Assembly: GCA_045535205.1 (NCBI GenBank)
Contig: JAZSLF010000107.1
Coordinates: forward strand, 1-49,155
Direction: 5' to 3'
Length of the DNA stretch: 49,155 nt
Origin: RUG14199 sp045535205
GTDB taxonomy: Bacteria; Bacillota; Clostridia; Oscillospirales; CAG-272
Part shown: positions 42,701 to 49,155 of the stretch, in pieces
Position numbering within the stretch: the stretch's first letter is position 1
Layout of the letters: the number at the start of each line of letters is the position of its first letter
Position numbers and translations under genes: made by a program
Notes under the pieces: generated by a model
Told to the model about the DNA's origin: nothing
Database searches by the model: none
The model's input: only the letters and a program-made list of their open reading frames with translations

Positions 42701-43279
42701 TTCGCTGATGAAGACTCATCAAATTCAAACAGTAATTTTACCGACGGTCAGCGAATAACTGTAGCCGGAATAGTTAATAAGAGAGTAAATAAGAATACGA
42801 GAAACGGTGATCCAATGGCTTTCGTATCTGTAGAAGATCAAAGCGGAGAGCTTGAAATAGTAGTATTTCCGAAGCTTTTGGAGACTGCAAGCTTTATGCT
42901 TGTCAAGGATGCCGCAATTGGAATTAAAGGAACTATTTCCGCAAAGGACGAGGATGTATCAATTCTGGCAAACAGCATTTTTTATTTGAAGGAAGACTCA
43001 TTGCAGGATAAAAAGCCGATAAACGATAATAAATCGGAGGAAAAAACAGAAACAACGGAGCAGCATAATTTTTATATAAAGATTGACGATGTTGACACTC
43101 CGTTGTATAATAGAGTACATTCTGTGCTTGAAAAACACAAAGGCTCATATCAAGTGATTTTTTACAGCGAAAACAGGAAAAAATATATAAAAGAAATGGG
43201 GCTTGCCGCAAGCTACAGAAAATCTCTTCTTGAGGAACTTGAAGAGATACTCGGCGGCGGTACGGTAGTATTCAAATAG
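39770..43279 (+). CDS. dnaE: DNA polymerase III alpha subunit DnaE
   Basis: 1169 residues, DnaE1-type. The PHP domain is N-terminal (FVHLHVHSEYSLLDGACR, LTDHGVMYGAVKFYEEC). The polymerase core includes GPGRGSGAGSLVAYV and the catalytic PDFDIDFADNRREEV, then HASTHAAGVVI and the fingers region RRAIKKKKADVIE. The helix-hairpin-helix and OB-fold (QRITVAGIVNKRVNKNTRNG, ELEIVVFP) follow, with a short C-terminal domain of about 90 residues. The start is ATG 39770 with AAGGAGGTG, the strongest ribosome site in this stretch. It ends 2 bases from the convergent BofC-like gene. Confidence 0.96.
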   Translation: MGGFVHLHVHSEYSLLDGACRITDIPKAAKSMGQKAVALTDHGVMYGAVKFYEECKKHGIKGIIGCEVYVSALSRFNKTKENSAYNHLVLLAKNDVGYKNLIYMVSKGFTDGFYGKPRIDIDLIRNHSEGLIALSGCVAGDIPQKILFGDFDSAKNTALMMERIFGKDNFYLEIQNHGMQEEARIREGLLKLSRETGIPLAATNDVHYLARADAENQAVLMCIQMNKKISEGRPIGFEQDEYYFKSTEEMTALFDEYDNAVANTVKIADMCDVSFDFTKTYLPRYTCPDNMDANSYLKKLTQDGFLKKKSSGEIVFDEGLKENDYSERLAGELEVIAQMGYSEYFLIVWDFVNYARSKNISVGPGRGSGAGSLVAYVIGITDIDSLKYGLIFESFLNVDRVSMPDFDIDFADNRREEVIDYVKSKYGEDRVSQIITFGTMSARAVVRDVGRALGISYGTADTVAKMIPRELNVTLKDALNITELREKYESDADVKRLIDTSMALEGMPRHASTHAAGVVITDRPVHEYVPLATNGGNSLTQFDMDTIARLGLLKFDFLGIRYLTVIAETEKLVKESYPDFSVESIPYDDDKTFKLICKGNTEGVFQLNSAGMRAKLIQMRPESFDDIIAAIALYRPGPMKAGAVDAYAANKHDKSKIKYVTEKLAPVLDSTYGCLVYQEQVAQIFRELAGYSFSRADNVRRAIKKKKADVIESEKELFINGAENNGISREAAETIFSDIEGFSSYAFNKSHATAYAVTAYRTAYLKAHFKKEYYSALITAEMAYQNKVFDYITECRRGGMEIFGPCVNNSFSGFTPEGKGIRFGLLSIQNVGRVLVEFIVADRKQNGRYRSFEDFLKRLEVSELNQKQYEMLVKAGALDCFGIHRSALLLMAEKVIELKNAAKSMADSGQMDILSMLGEEDRTTRISIPDISELSTVQRLKFEREALGLTLSGSLLSKYKDHISTLGAVEIRAVREAFADEDSSNSNSNFTDGQRITVAGIVNKRVNKNTRNGDPMAFVSVEDQSGELEIVVFPKLLETASFMLVKDAAIGIKGTISAKDEDVSILANSIFYLKEDSLQDKKPINDNKSEEKTETTEQHNFYIKIDDVDTPLYNRVHSVLEKHKGSYQVIFYSENRKKYIKEMGLAASYRKSLLEELEEILGGGTVVFK

Positions 43280-43281
43280 AC

Positions 43282-43635
43282 TTATCCCGTGTAATCCTCG
43301 ACTATCTTGTAAAGATTGTCCTCGCTTACCGTAAAACCTTCTGACAGCATCAGTCTGTCAGCGTAAGGTAACGTAAAAAGATAGGTCTCTATAATCCTGA
43401 ACGGTTTTCCGGCACCCTTGCGAAAAACACCTATCATATTATCATATTCTTTTATAATGTATTGCGTCTTTTTAGGAATAATTATATCTGATCTGTCTGC
43501 TTCGGCTGTGACTGTAGCTTCAACAGGTGTTTCATCTACGGTATTATCGATTGGCTTGTAAATTATTCCTTTTGCAATCAGTACAAGCATTACGGCGGAG
43601 CAAACAACTGACGCTATTATAATTGAATTTTTCAT
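43282..43635 (-). CDS. BofC C-terminal-domain-like small membrane-anchored protein
   Basis: 117 residues. N-terminal membrane helix or uncleaved signal (4-23), a short Thr/Glu linker, then a 60-residue domain YIIKEYDNMIGVF ... RIIETYLFTLPYADRLMLSEGF ... LYKIVEDYTG. This pattern resembles the BofC C-terminal domain found in clostridial proteins. BofC in Bacillus is a forespore-secreted inhibitor of SpoIVB. The start is ATG 43635 with AAGGAG upstream. It is convergent with dnaE and divergent from the PBP gene. On the minus strand TATACT (43664-43669) lies upstream as a possible -10, with a poor -35. Confidence 0.62.
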   Translation of the reverse strand: MKNSIIIASVVCSAVMLVLIAKGIIYKPIDNTVDETPVEATVTAEADRSDIIIPKKTQYIIKEYDNMIGVFRKGAGKPFRIIETYLFTLPYADRLMLSEGFTVSEDNLYKIVEDYTG

Positions 43636-43720
43636 TGTAAATCTCCTTTGATATTTTGAATTTAGTATATCCTGATTTACGCATGATTATAAAAACGGTT
43701 TACAGAAAGGACGTGAGAGT

Positions 43721-46537
43721 ATGAAAAAACGTAATGATCTTTTCAGCGGCAATAATGAAAAGAATAATGATGCAGATAAGCATACGTACTCAAACAATGA
43801 CAGCGGTGCTCACGAAGACGAGGCTGCGGTCATAAACAAAAAATCGAAGCTCTCAGATGAACAAAAGAAGAATATTGTTAAAGGGCTGAAGATCACGGGA
43901 ACAGTTTTTTACCGTGTTTTTGCTGTCATAATGAATATTGTACTTACCGTTTTACTTATCGGAATGATAACGGGTATAATAGTCGGTACGGTTTTCTGTC
44001 TGTATATTAAGAACTACGTTGATCCGACTCTTGATGCTTCATTGTTTGTAACAAGAGGAACGGATACGACGACTCGTATTTATTATACGGACTACGCCTC
44101 TGAGGAAGACAGAATTAACGGCATCGGAACTGACGTGGAAATCGAAAATCAGCGTCTTTACGGCTCTGACAACAGCATTTGGGCGTCATATGACCAGTTC
44201 CCCGAAGAACTTGTTGAAGCGTATATTTCCATTGAAGATGAACGCTTCTGGTCACATAACGGTGTCGACTGGATACGTACCTCCGCCGCTGTATTCGGAT
44301 TTTTCTTTGGTGAAGGTGATTTCGGCGGTTCAACTATCACACAGCAGCTTATTAAGAATTTGACCGATGATGATGACGCAACCATTCAGCGTAAGGTTCA
44401 GGAAATATTCAGAGCCATCAATCTTGAAAAGCAGCTTGATAAAACTGAAATCATTGAAATGTACTTCAATATCGTATTTCTCGGAAATAACTGTACAGGC
44501 GTACAGGCGGCTTCAAATTTCTATTTTGATAAAGATGTTAGTGAGTTAACTCTTGTTGAATGTGCATCTCTTGCCGCAATTGTTAAAAACCCTTCAAGGT
44601 ATGAACCTCTGTATCATGACGTGGTTTACTACGAAGATGAAGAAACAGGCGAAATGAAGGAAGACGGCAACAGGAAGAGACGTAATGACGTTATATGGAT
44701 GATGTGGAAGCTGGGAAAGATCTCTGAATCAGAATATCTTGATGCAACAAGCACAGAGCTTGATATTAAAGCACTCAGTGATTCCGATACCGTTGAAAGA
44801 GAAGTGAACTCATGGTATACCGATGCAGTATTTAATTCTGTTCGGGATGCACTCATGGAGGAATACGGTTATACAGAATATGTCGCAAGTATGATGATCT
44901 ATAACGGCGGTCTTCAGATATATACCGCTATGGATTATGATATGCAGATGACGCTTGAAGAAATATTCAGAAATGACAGTGAGTATTTCCTCTATGCTTC
45001 AACGGCAGAACAGCCTGAAGCCGCAATGGTAATTACCGACCCGTATACAGGAGACGTTCTGGCACTTGCGGGCGGCAGAGGTGTAAAAAGCGGCAACCGT
45101 ATTCTCAACAGAGCAACACAGTCAAAGAGACCTGCCGGTTCTTCTATCAAGCCTATTTCGGTTTACGGTCCTGCCATCGATAAAGGAATTGTTACCTACG
45201 GAACTGCAATTGATGACAGCCCTCTTATGTTTAACGGAAACACACCTTATCCGAAAAATGCACCGAACCGTTATGACGGTCTTACGACCATTCATGAAGC
45301 TATAAGAGTATCAAAGAATACAGTAGCTATGAAAACTCTTGAGTTACTCACAATTGATGCTTCATATGATTTTCTGTACAATAAGCTTCAGATAAGAAGT
45401 GTTATCGATTCTTACGAAACCTCTTGGGGAACGATAGTAACAGATAAAGCACTTGCACCGCTTGCACTCGGTCAGCTTTCCTACGGTCTTACCGTACAGG
45501 AGATCACAAATGCCTACAGTATCTTTGTAAACGAAGGTATATTCTCGAAGAGCCGCCTTTGGACAAAAGTAACCGACAGTACGGGCAACGTTATTCTTGA
45601 CAATCCTATTGAACAGGAGATCGTTATCAGTGCACAGTCAGCATCTATTGTAACAAAGGCACTTCAGGAAGTCGTAGCAACAGGTACAGCTTCTGATGTA
45701 TCACTTAAAAATACCGTCAACTGTGCGGGCAAAACAGGTACTACACAGGAGGACTACGACAGATGGTTTATCGGCTACACGCCATACTATGTCGGCGGTG
45801 TTTGGTTTGGTTATGACCTTAACCAGTCTCTCTCTGAGTTCAGAGGAAATCCCGCATCTGCACTTTGGAATACCGTTATGACAAAGCTTCATCAGGAATT
45901 TATCGATGAGGCTGCTGCGGGAGGCGAGGAAATAAAGAGCTTTACAACAGCACCCGGAGTCATTACCTGTACCTATTGTAAGGATTCAGGACTTCTTATG
46001 ACAGAGGCCTGCTATGCTGATCCGAGAGGAAGCAGAGCCGAAACCGGTTACTTCACACAGGCGACGAAGCCTACAGAAGAATGTACGGCACACACTCTTG
46101 TCGATTATTGTACGTCGGGCGGCGGTGTTGCAGGTGCTGACTGTCCCGAAGACAGCGTTAAAAAGGTCGGTCTTTTGAACGTGGACAGAGAATTTAAGTA
46201 TCAGATATATATTGTCGATGCTCAGTACACTTACAGGGATCTTGCAGGAATTAAACCCTCGACATCACTTACAGCACCTTTCTATCAGACGGCACTTGAC
46301 GGAGTTTATTCCGGTATAACCAATACAGGACGCCAGTATAACTGTTTCTGTAATGTACACACCAATTTTGACCGATGGGATCATCCTGAAAAGTACACGT
46401 CGGCAGAGGAAACCTCGACCGAAGCCGAGGATACTGATGACGTTACAAATAACACCGATACTACGTCTGATACCGAAACAACGGAGTCTGCTGAAACAAC
46501 AACCGCCGATAGTATTGAAACAGACGGTGATAATTGA
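43721..46537 (+). CDS. Class A penicillin-binding protein (PBP1A-type)
   Basis: 938 residues, a bifunctional peptidoglycan polymerase and crosslinker. A long hydrophilic cytoplasmic N-terminus (1-60) and one membrane helix (about 66-96) precede the GT51 domain (YISIEDERFW with catalytic Glu172, GGSTITQQLIKNL). The transpeptidase motifs are RPAGSSIKPI (Ser474, Lys477), SKN (531-533) and KTG (671-673), so both activities look intact. After the transpeptidase there is an unusual Cys-containing region (CTYC, EAC, DYC, ADC, CFC) and a Thr/Glu/Asp-rich tail. The start is ATG 43721 with AAAGGA (43706-43711). Confidence 0.94.
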   Translation: MKKRNDLFSGNNEKNNDADKHTYSNNDSGAHEDEAAVINKKSKLSDEQKKNIVKGLKITGTVFYRVFAVIMNIVLTVLLIGMITGIIVGTVFCLYIKNYVDPTLDASLFVTRGTDTTTRIYYTDYASEEDRINGIGTDVEIENQRLYGSDNSIWASYDQFPEELVEAYISIEDERFWSHNGVDWIRTSAAVFGFFFGEGDFGGSTITQQLIKNLTDDDDATIQRKVQEIFRAINLEKQLDKTEIIEMYFNIVFLGNNCTGVQAASNFYFDKDVSELTLVECASLAAIVKNPSRYEPLYHDVVYYEDEETGEMKEDGNRKRRNDVIWMMWKLGKISESEYLDATSTELDIKALSDSDTVEREVNSWYTDAVFNSVRDALMEEYGYTEYVASMMIYNGGLQIYTAMDYDMQMTLEEIFRNDSEYFLYASTAEQPEAAMVITDPYTGDVLALAGGRGVKSGNRILNRATQSKRPAGSSIKPISVYGPAIDKGIVTYGTAIDDSPLMFNGNTPYPKNAPNRYDGLTTIHEAIRVSKNTVAMKTLELLTIDASYDFLYNKLQIRSVIDSYETSWGTIVTDKALAPLALGQLSYGLTVQEITNAYSIFVNEGIFSKSRLWTKVTDSTGNVILDNPIEQEIVISAQSASIVTKALQEVVATGTASDVSLKNTVNCAGKTGTTQEDYDRWFIGYTPYYVGGVWFGYDLNQSLSEFRGNPASALWNTVMTKLHQEFIDEAAAGGEEIKSFTTAPGVITCTYCKDSGLLMTEACYADPRGSRAETGYFTQATKPTEECTAHTLVDYCTSGGGVAGADCPEDSVKKVGLLNVDREFKYQIYIVDAQYTYRDLAGIKPSTSLTAPFYQTALDGVYSGITNTGRQYNCFCNVHTNFDRWDHPEKYTSAEETSTEAEDTDDVTNNTDTTSDTETTESAETTTADSIETDGDN

Positions 46538-46555
46538 TATTATTTAATTTATCGG

Positions 46556-46584
46556 TTGACTTTTGCGGATATTTGTTATATACT
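46556..46584 (+). promoter_or_regulatory. Promoter for the DUF4430 lipoprotein
   Basis: TTGACT (46556-46561), a 17-base spacer and TATACT (46579-46584), about 37 bases before the gene. It has two mismatches from the SigA consensus. Confidence 0.82.
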
Positions 46585-46620
46585 TTTAATGTAAAATATT
46601 TAATTACTATGGAGGTAATT

Positions 46621-47103
46621 ATGAAAACAACAAAAATTATTGCAACTATTCTTGCGGTAATTATGCTTTGCGGAGCATTTTCCTTTGCAGGCTGTGCACA
46701 GAAGGTTCAGTCCAACGTTCACGTTATGTTTATTGACGGCGACGGCAATACTATCGGTGACACAAACGTTACAGTTACAGGTACTGTTGAAAATCCCCCT
46801 ACAGTTCTTGCAGCGGCTGAAGCAGCTCTCATTTTCCTTGATTTTGAAAAGGGCTATGAAATAACAGCTGACGGCTACAGCATCAAGGCTGTAAACGGTA
46901 TTTCCGAAGTTAGTGAAACAGATGCTGAAAACGGCTACTATTCTTACTGGAGAGTTTACATCAACGGTGAAGAGCCTACAGACGGCAGACAGAGTGTAAC
47001 TCCCGTATACAACAACGCAGAAGTTGTATTCAAGTATGTAAGTGACTCCAAGCCTCGTGAAGATAACATTCAGTATCAGGATCAGATAGAAAACGCTGAA
47101 TAA
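46621..47103 (+). CDS. DUF4430-domain lipoprotein
   Basis: 160 residues. A signal peptide (MKTTKIIATILAVIMLC) ends in the lipobox FAGC with Cys25 as the lipidation site, so it should be processed by Lgt and LspA and tethered outside the membrane. The domain NVHVMFIDGDGNTIGDTNVT, then GYYSYWRVYINGEEPTDGRQSV and VVFKYV, matches the DUF4430/transcobalamin-C-terminal-like beta-grasp pattern. Members occur in cobalamin-binding proteins and gut clostridial surface proteins; the ligand is unknown here. The start is ATG 46621 with GGAGGT (46611-46616). An upstream in-frame ATG (46534) overlaps the PBP stop and precedes the promoter. Confidence 0.83.
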   Translation: MKTTKIIATILAVIMLCGAFSFAGCAQKVQSNVHVMFIDGDGNTIGDTNVTVTGTVENPPTVLAAAEAALIFLDFEKGYEITADGYSIKAVNGISEVSETDAENGYYSYWRVYINGEEPTDGRQSVTPVYNNAEVVFKYVSDSKPREDNIQYQDQIENAE

Positions 47104-47118
47104 TCAGAAAAAAACAGG

Positions 47119-47143
47119 ACAGGGCACCATCACGGTGCCCTGT
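47119..47143 (+). terminator. Hairpin after the DUF4430 gene
   Basis: Arm ACAGGGCACC (47119-47128), loop ATCAC, arm GGTGCCCTGT (47134-47143), a perfect 10-bp stem. Only ATTATT follows, so it is a weak terminator alone, but it could protect the mRNA 3' end. A second hairpin follows. Confidence 0.65.
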
Positions 47144-47159
47144 ATTATTGGTAAGGGGT

Positions 47160-47199
47160 CCTCAAGTATTCCGCAAGGAATGCTTGGGGTTCTCTTTTG
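47160..47199 (+). terminator. Second terminator hairpin with GCAA tetraloop
   Basis: CCTCAAGTATTCC (47160-47172) pairs with GGAATGCTTGGGG (47177-47189) through 13 pairs (two G-T) closed by a GCAA tetraloop. TTCTCTTTT follows. It acts as a terminator on the plus strand, before the convergent regulator gene. Confidence 0.82.
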
Positions 47200-47213
47200 T
47201 AATATAATTTGTG

Positions 47214-48104
47214 TTAAGAGCCGAAAGACTCAAGCATTCTGTGCTTTAGATTAGAATAATTGTATGCACTTTCAAAATCACGCTTATTCTCATAGCATGA
47301 TTCTATGTCGGCAAGTATTCTGTATTTTGAAATAAAGCTGAGATTGATGCTGTCTTCGAGCTCTAAAAGTATATCAAGTGCCTTTGAGTATTTAAAATCA
47401 CTTATGAATTTTTTTGCTTTAAAATAACTGAATTCATCTCTTGTCATGAAAGGGAATGATGAAACGAGCTTTTCGGCTGTATCAAAATCACCTTTTTCAC
47501 AGTATGACAGAATTGTAAGGTATCCGAAAACCCCGGCTGAGATACGGCTTTCCTTCCTTGCCAACCGTCCAAGCTTATCGGTATCTATATCAGAGGTAGC
47601 ACAGGATATGAAGAACTGAACTGCTTCTATTGTATTCTTGAATTCAGAAGAAAGATAAATAGTTCTTTCAGAAGCGTTTTTTGCCGCAGATAAATGTCTG
47701 AGTGCACTTGTAAGATGAAACCGTTCAATGTTTTCAGAAGCAAGCTTTAATTCGCATTCAGCTAAAAGTGAATTCATTTCATCGTCGAACGGAAGTTTTT
47801 TGCAGATTTCAATACACTCATCAAATTTTTTGTCAGAAAACAGCTTTTTAGCTTTTGTTACAATGTCAATTTTAATATATAAAGCTTCTGTTGTCTCATC
47901 ATTACACAAAAAATATCCTGCGGGGATGTCAAGCTTATTCGATATATATTCAAGTGTTTCAAGAGACGGGCGGGCTTTGCCTGCTTCTATGAGTGACAAC
48001 ATATTTCTTGAAATCATATCTCCCGCAAGCTCACTTTGAGTCATGTTTGCACGAAGACGTTCCAGTTTAATCTTTTCGCCGATATTGTTAAGAGAATTCT
48101 TCAT
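47214..48104 (-). CDS. XRE helix-turn-helix regulator with TPR-like C-terminus
   Basis: 296 residues. The N-terminal XRE domain (about 6-62) includes IKLERLRANMTQSELAGDMISRNMLSLIEAGKARPSLETLEYISNKLDIP. The C-terminal 220 residues are helical with TPR-like spacing (ALRHLSAAKNASERTIYL, FGYLTILSYCEKGDFDTAEKL, KALDILLELED). The layout is that of RRNPP-type or PlcR/Rgg-like regulators, but no small peptide gene is obvious beside it. The start is ATG 48104, 5 bases after the DivIVA-like gene's stop, with a weak ribosome site, so it is probably coupled to that gene. Confidence 0.82.
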   Translation of the reverse strand: MKNSLNNIGEKIKLERLRANMTQSELAGDMISRNMLSLIEAGKARPSLETLEYISNKLDIPAGYFLCNDETTEALYIKIDIVTKAKKLFSDKKFDECIEICKKLPFDDEMNSLLAECELKLASENIERFHLTSALRHLSAAKNASERTIYLSSEFKNTIEAVQFFISCATSDIDTDKLGRLARKESRISAGVFGYLTILSYCEKGDFDTAEKLVSSFPFMTRDEFSYFKAKKFISDFKYSKALDILLELEDSINLSFISKYRILADIESCYENKRDFESAYNYSNLKHRMLESFGS

Positions 48105-48109
48105 TGTCT

Positions 48110-49039
48110 TTATGAGAGCTCAGAGCCGTATCCTGTGTATCTGCGGTCAATTTTTCTGTCAGCATCCTGTTTGTGAATTGCAATACGGTTTTGGAGCTGA
48201 GAGCATTTTTCTTCTATTTCGGCAATAAGCTTTGTAATGCTGTCGATAACATCTCTTGAATAAGTATCGAATTCACCGACACAGTTATTCATATATGATT
48301 GAACGTCATCGTGAATGGCCCTAATAGAATTTATTGCTTTATCTGAAACCGTTCGAGTATCTTCTTTAGAGGCCCTTGCGGCTGTTCTTGGGATCGGACG
48401 GTAGCCCGCTTGGGAAGCTCCTGTGACTTCGCTTTTGTTTGTATAGGGTGAACGGGGGCGTTTTTGAAAAGGCTCCTCTTTAGATTCTCTCGGTGATTGA
48501 TACTGCGTAGGAGTGTTTTCGAGCTCTCGCAGTTTTTCTGATAATGTACGGAACTCAAGCTCAAGTGCTTTATACTTTTCTCGGAGATATTCATTCTCTG
48601 ATTTTATATCTTCATTGTAGCTTGCCTTGTTTACGAGAACAGAATTCTCAGCCTCAAGCTTTGAGAGCTTATCTGAATAATCCGTAAGCTGCTGCTCACA
48701 ACCGTTTATAAGTGTGCGAAGCTTTTCACCTTCATCCAGGAGCTCTTTTTGCTTGACAGCAGAAGCCTCAAGCTCTGCTTTCAAATGCTCTATTTCTGAT
48801 TTATAATTTGACAGCTCATCATTCTTTGCATCAAGAACAGCATCGAATGAGTTCTTCATTTCATCAGCTTTCCTGTTACCTTCAGTAATTGTCCATTCTG
48901 CTTCTGTAAGCTTACTTTCAAGAAGGGATTTTTCTGCCATAAATCTTCTGTTTTCATCGCTGATGTACTTAATTACGTCATCTTTGTTAAAGCCGCGCAT
49001 TGATTTTCTGAAAGAAAACCCTTTTTCGTTTTTATCCAT
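48110..49039 (-). CDS. DivIVA-like coiled-coil protein
   Basis: 309 residues. The N-terminus FSFRKSMRGFNKDDVIKYISDENRR (about 8-32) matches the DivIVA/GpsB membrane-binding domain. A long coiled coil (about 30-170) follows, with repeated charged heptads, then a Pro/Arg/Ser-rich linker (about 172-215) and a second helical region (about 218-300, NSIRAIHDDVQSYMNN, IAEIEEKCSQLQNR). The second helical segment after a linker is unlike classical DivIVA. It is likely a cell-pole or septum scaffold. The start is ATG 49039 with CAGGAG (49047-49052). Confidence 0.78.
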   Translation of the reverse strand: MDKNEKGFSFRKSMRGFNKDDVIKYISDENRRFMAEKSLLESKLTEAEWTITEGNRKADEMKNSFDAVLDAKNDELSNYKSEIEHLKAELEASAVKQKELLDEGEKLRTLINGCEQQLTDYSDKLSKLEAENSVLVNKASYNEDIKSENEYLREKYKALELEFRTLSEKLRELENTPTQYQSPRESKEEPFQKRPRSPYTNKSEVTGASQAGYRPIPRTAARASKEDTRTVSDKAINSIRAIHDDVQSYMNNCVGEFDTYSRDVIDSITKLIAEIEEKCSQLQNRIAIHKQDADRKIDRRYTGYGSELS

Positions 49040-49078
49040 TATAGCACTCCTGATATTTGAATACTTTTATTCACAATA

Positions 49079-49107
49079 AGTATATCATATACTGTGTGAA
49101 AAAGCAA
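49079..49107 (-). promoter_or_regulatory. Promoter for the DivIVA-like/XRE operon (minus strand)
   Basis: Read on the minus strand: TTGCTT (49102-49107), a 17-base spacer and TATACT (49079-49084), with TGA before the -10 (extended -10). It lies 40 bases before the ATG at 49039. The remaining bases to the window end are AT-rich with no gene seen. Confidence 0.7.
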
Positions 49108-49155
49108 CACCAATAAAACTAAAACTGCATAATTCGACTTAATATATATATTTTA

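Noticed and set aside
1..49155. CRISPR arrays, prophage, insertion sequences, rRNA or tRNA genes
   Set aside because: I saw no direct-repeat array, transposase, integrase, phage structural gene or cloverleaf-like intergenic sequence; gene gaps are short and mostly filled by promoters and terminators.

Overview
The window is a gene-dense chromosomal segment from a low-GC, endospore-forming Firmicute, most likely a clostridium of the Oscillospirales/Ruminococcaceae type. The evidence is a sporulation gene set (sigG, spoIVB, yabP, yabQ, a SpoVB-like flippase, a BofC-like protein), clostridial-style genes (HemZ, a COG2509 FAD protein, CdaA/CdaR) and Shine-Dalgarno sites close to GGAGG. I saw no phage, insertion sequence, CRISPR array, rRNA or tRNA gene. 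No stretch without a gene exceeds 300 bases; the longest is about 245 bases, between spoIVB and cdaA.

Layout. 1-7.96 kb: 3' end of leuS, rpsU with a perfect consensus promoter and a terminator, a lone rhamnulokinase, an atypical PRPP synthetase, argS, yebC, lgt, folD. 8.1-9.2 kb: rplU-prp-rpmA, the ribosomal cassette in which the Prp protease trims L27. 9.27-11.2 kb, minus strand: the forespore genes spoIVB and sigG. 11.4-13.7 kb: cdaA-cdaR (c-di-AMP synthesis). 13.75-24.9 kb: a long same-strand run of FAD oxidoreductase, RseC-like, recJ, relA, dtd, hemZ, nucleoside kinase and SpoVB/YabM-like flippase. 25-26.9 kb: HU, rqcP, yabP, yabQ, divIC. 27-28.3 kb, minus strand: a 4-TM protein and a membrane-anchored SGNH-like protein that has lost its catalytic residues. 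28.5-36.1 kb: nusB, TsaD-like paralogue, xseA, xseB, ispA, tlyA, nadK, argR, recN, tightly packed with several start/stop overlaps. 36.2-43.3 kb: tyrS, a HAD phosphatase, murB, a shortened whiA, dnaE. 43.3-47.1 kb: BofC-like gene (minus), class A PBP, DUF4430 lipoprotein. 47.2-49.1 kb, minus strand: a DivIVA-like coiled-coil protein followed by an XRE-TPR regulator.

How the genes work together. Most are core information-processing genes (tRNA charging, translation, replication and repair, NAD, folate and isoprenoid supply) and envelope genes (lgt, murB, PBP, flippase, divIC, DivIVA-like). The sporulation genes form a forespore sigma/protease pair plus the yabO-yabP-yabQ-divIC block. The arrangement is recognisable from other Firmicutes, but many classic clusters lack a usual member at this locus (obgE, glmM, apt, dxs, mazG/spoIIE, rapZ/yvcK, spo0A).

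I did not find a wholly new multi-gene system. The best leads are: a hairpin lying exactly between the Shine-Dalgarno and start codon of tyrS; a WhiA that appears to lack its first LAGLIDADG half, with rapZ and yvcK absent; an SGNH pseudoenzyme paired with a 4-TM protein; the DivIVA-like/XRE-TPR pair; and the relocation of spoIVB next to sigG with a BofC-like gene in the same neighbourhood.
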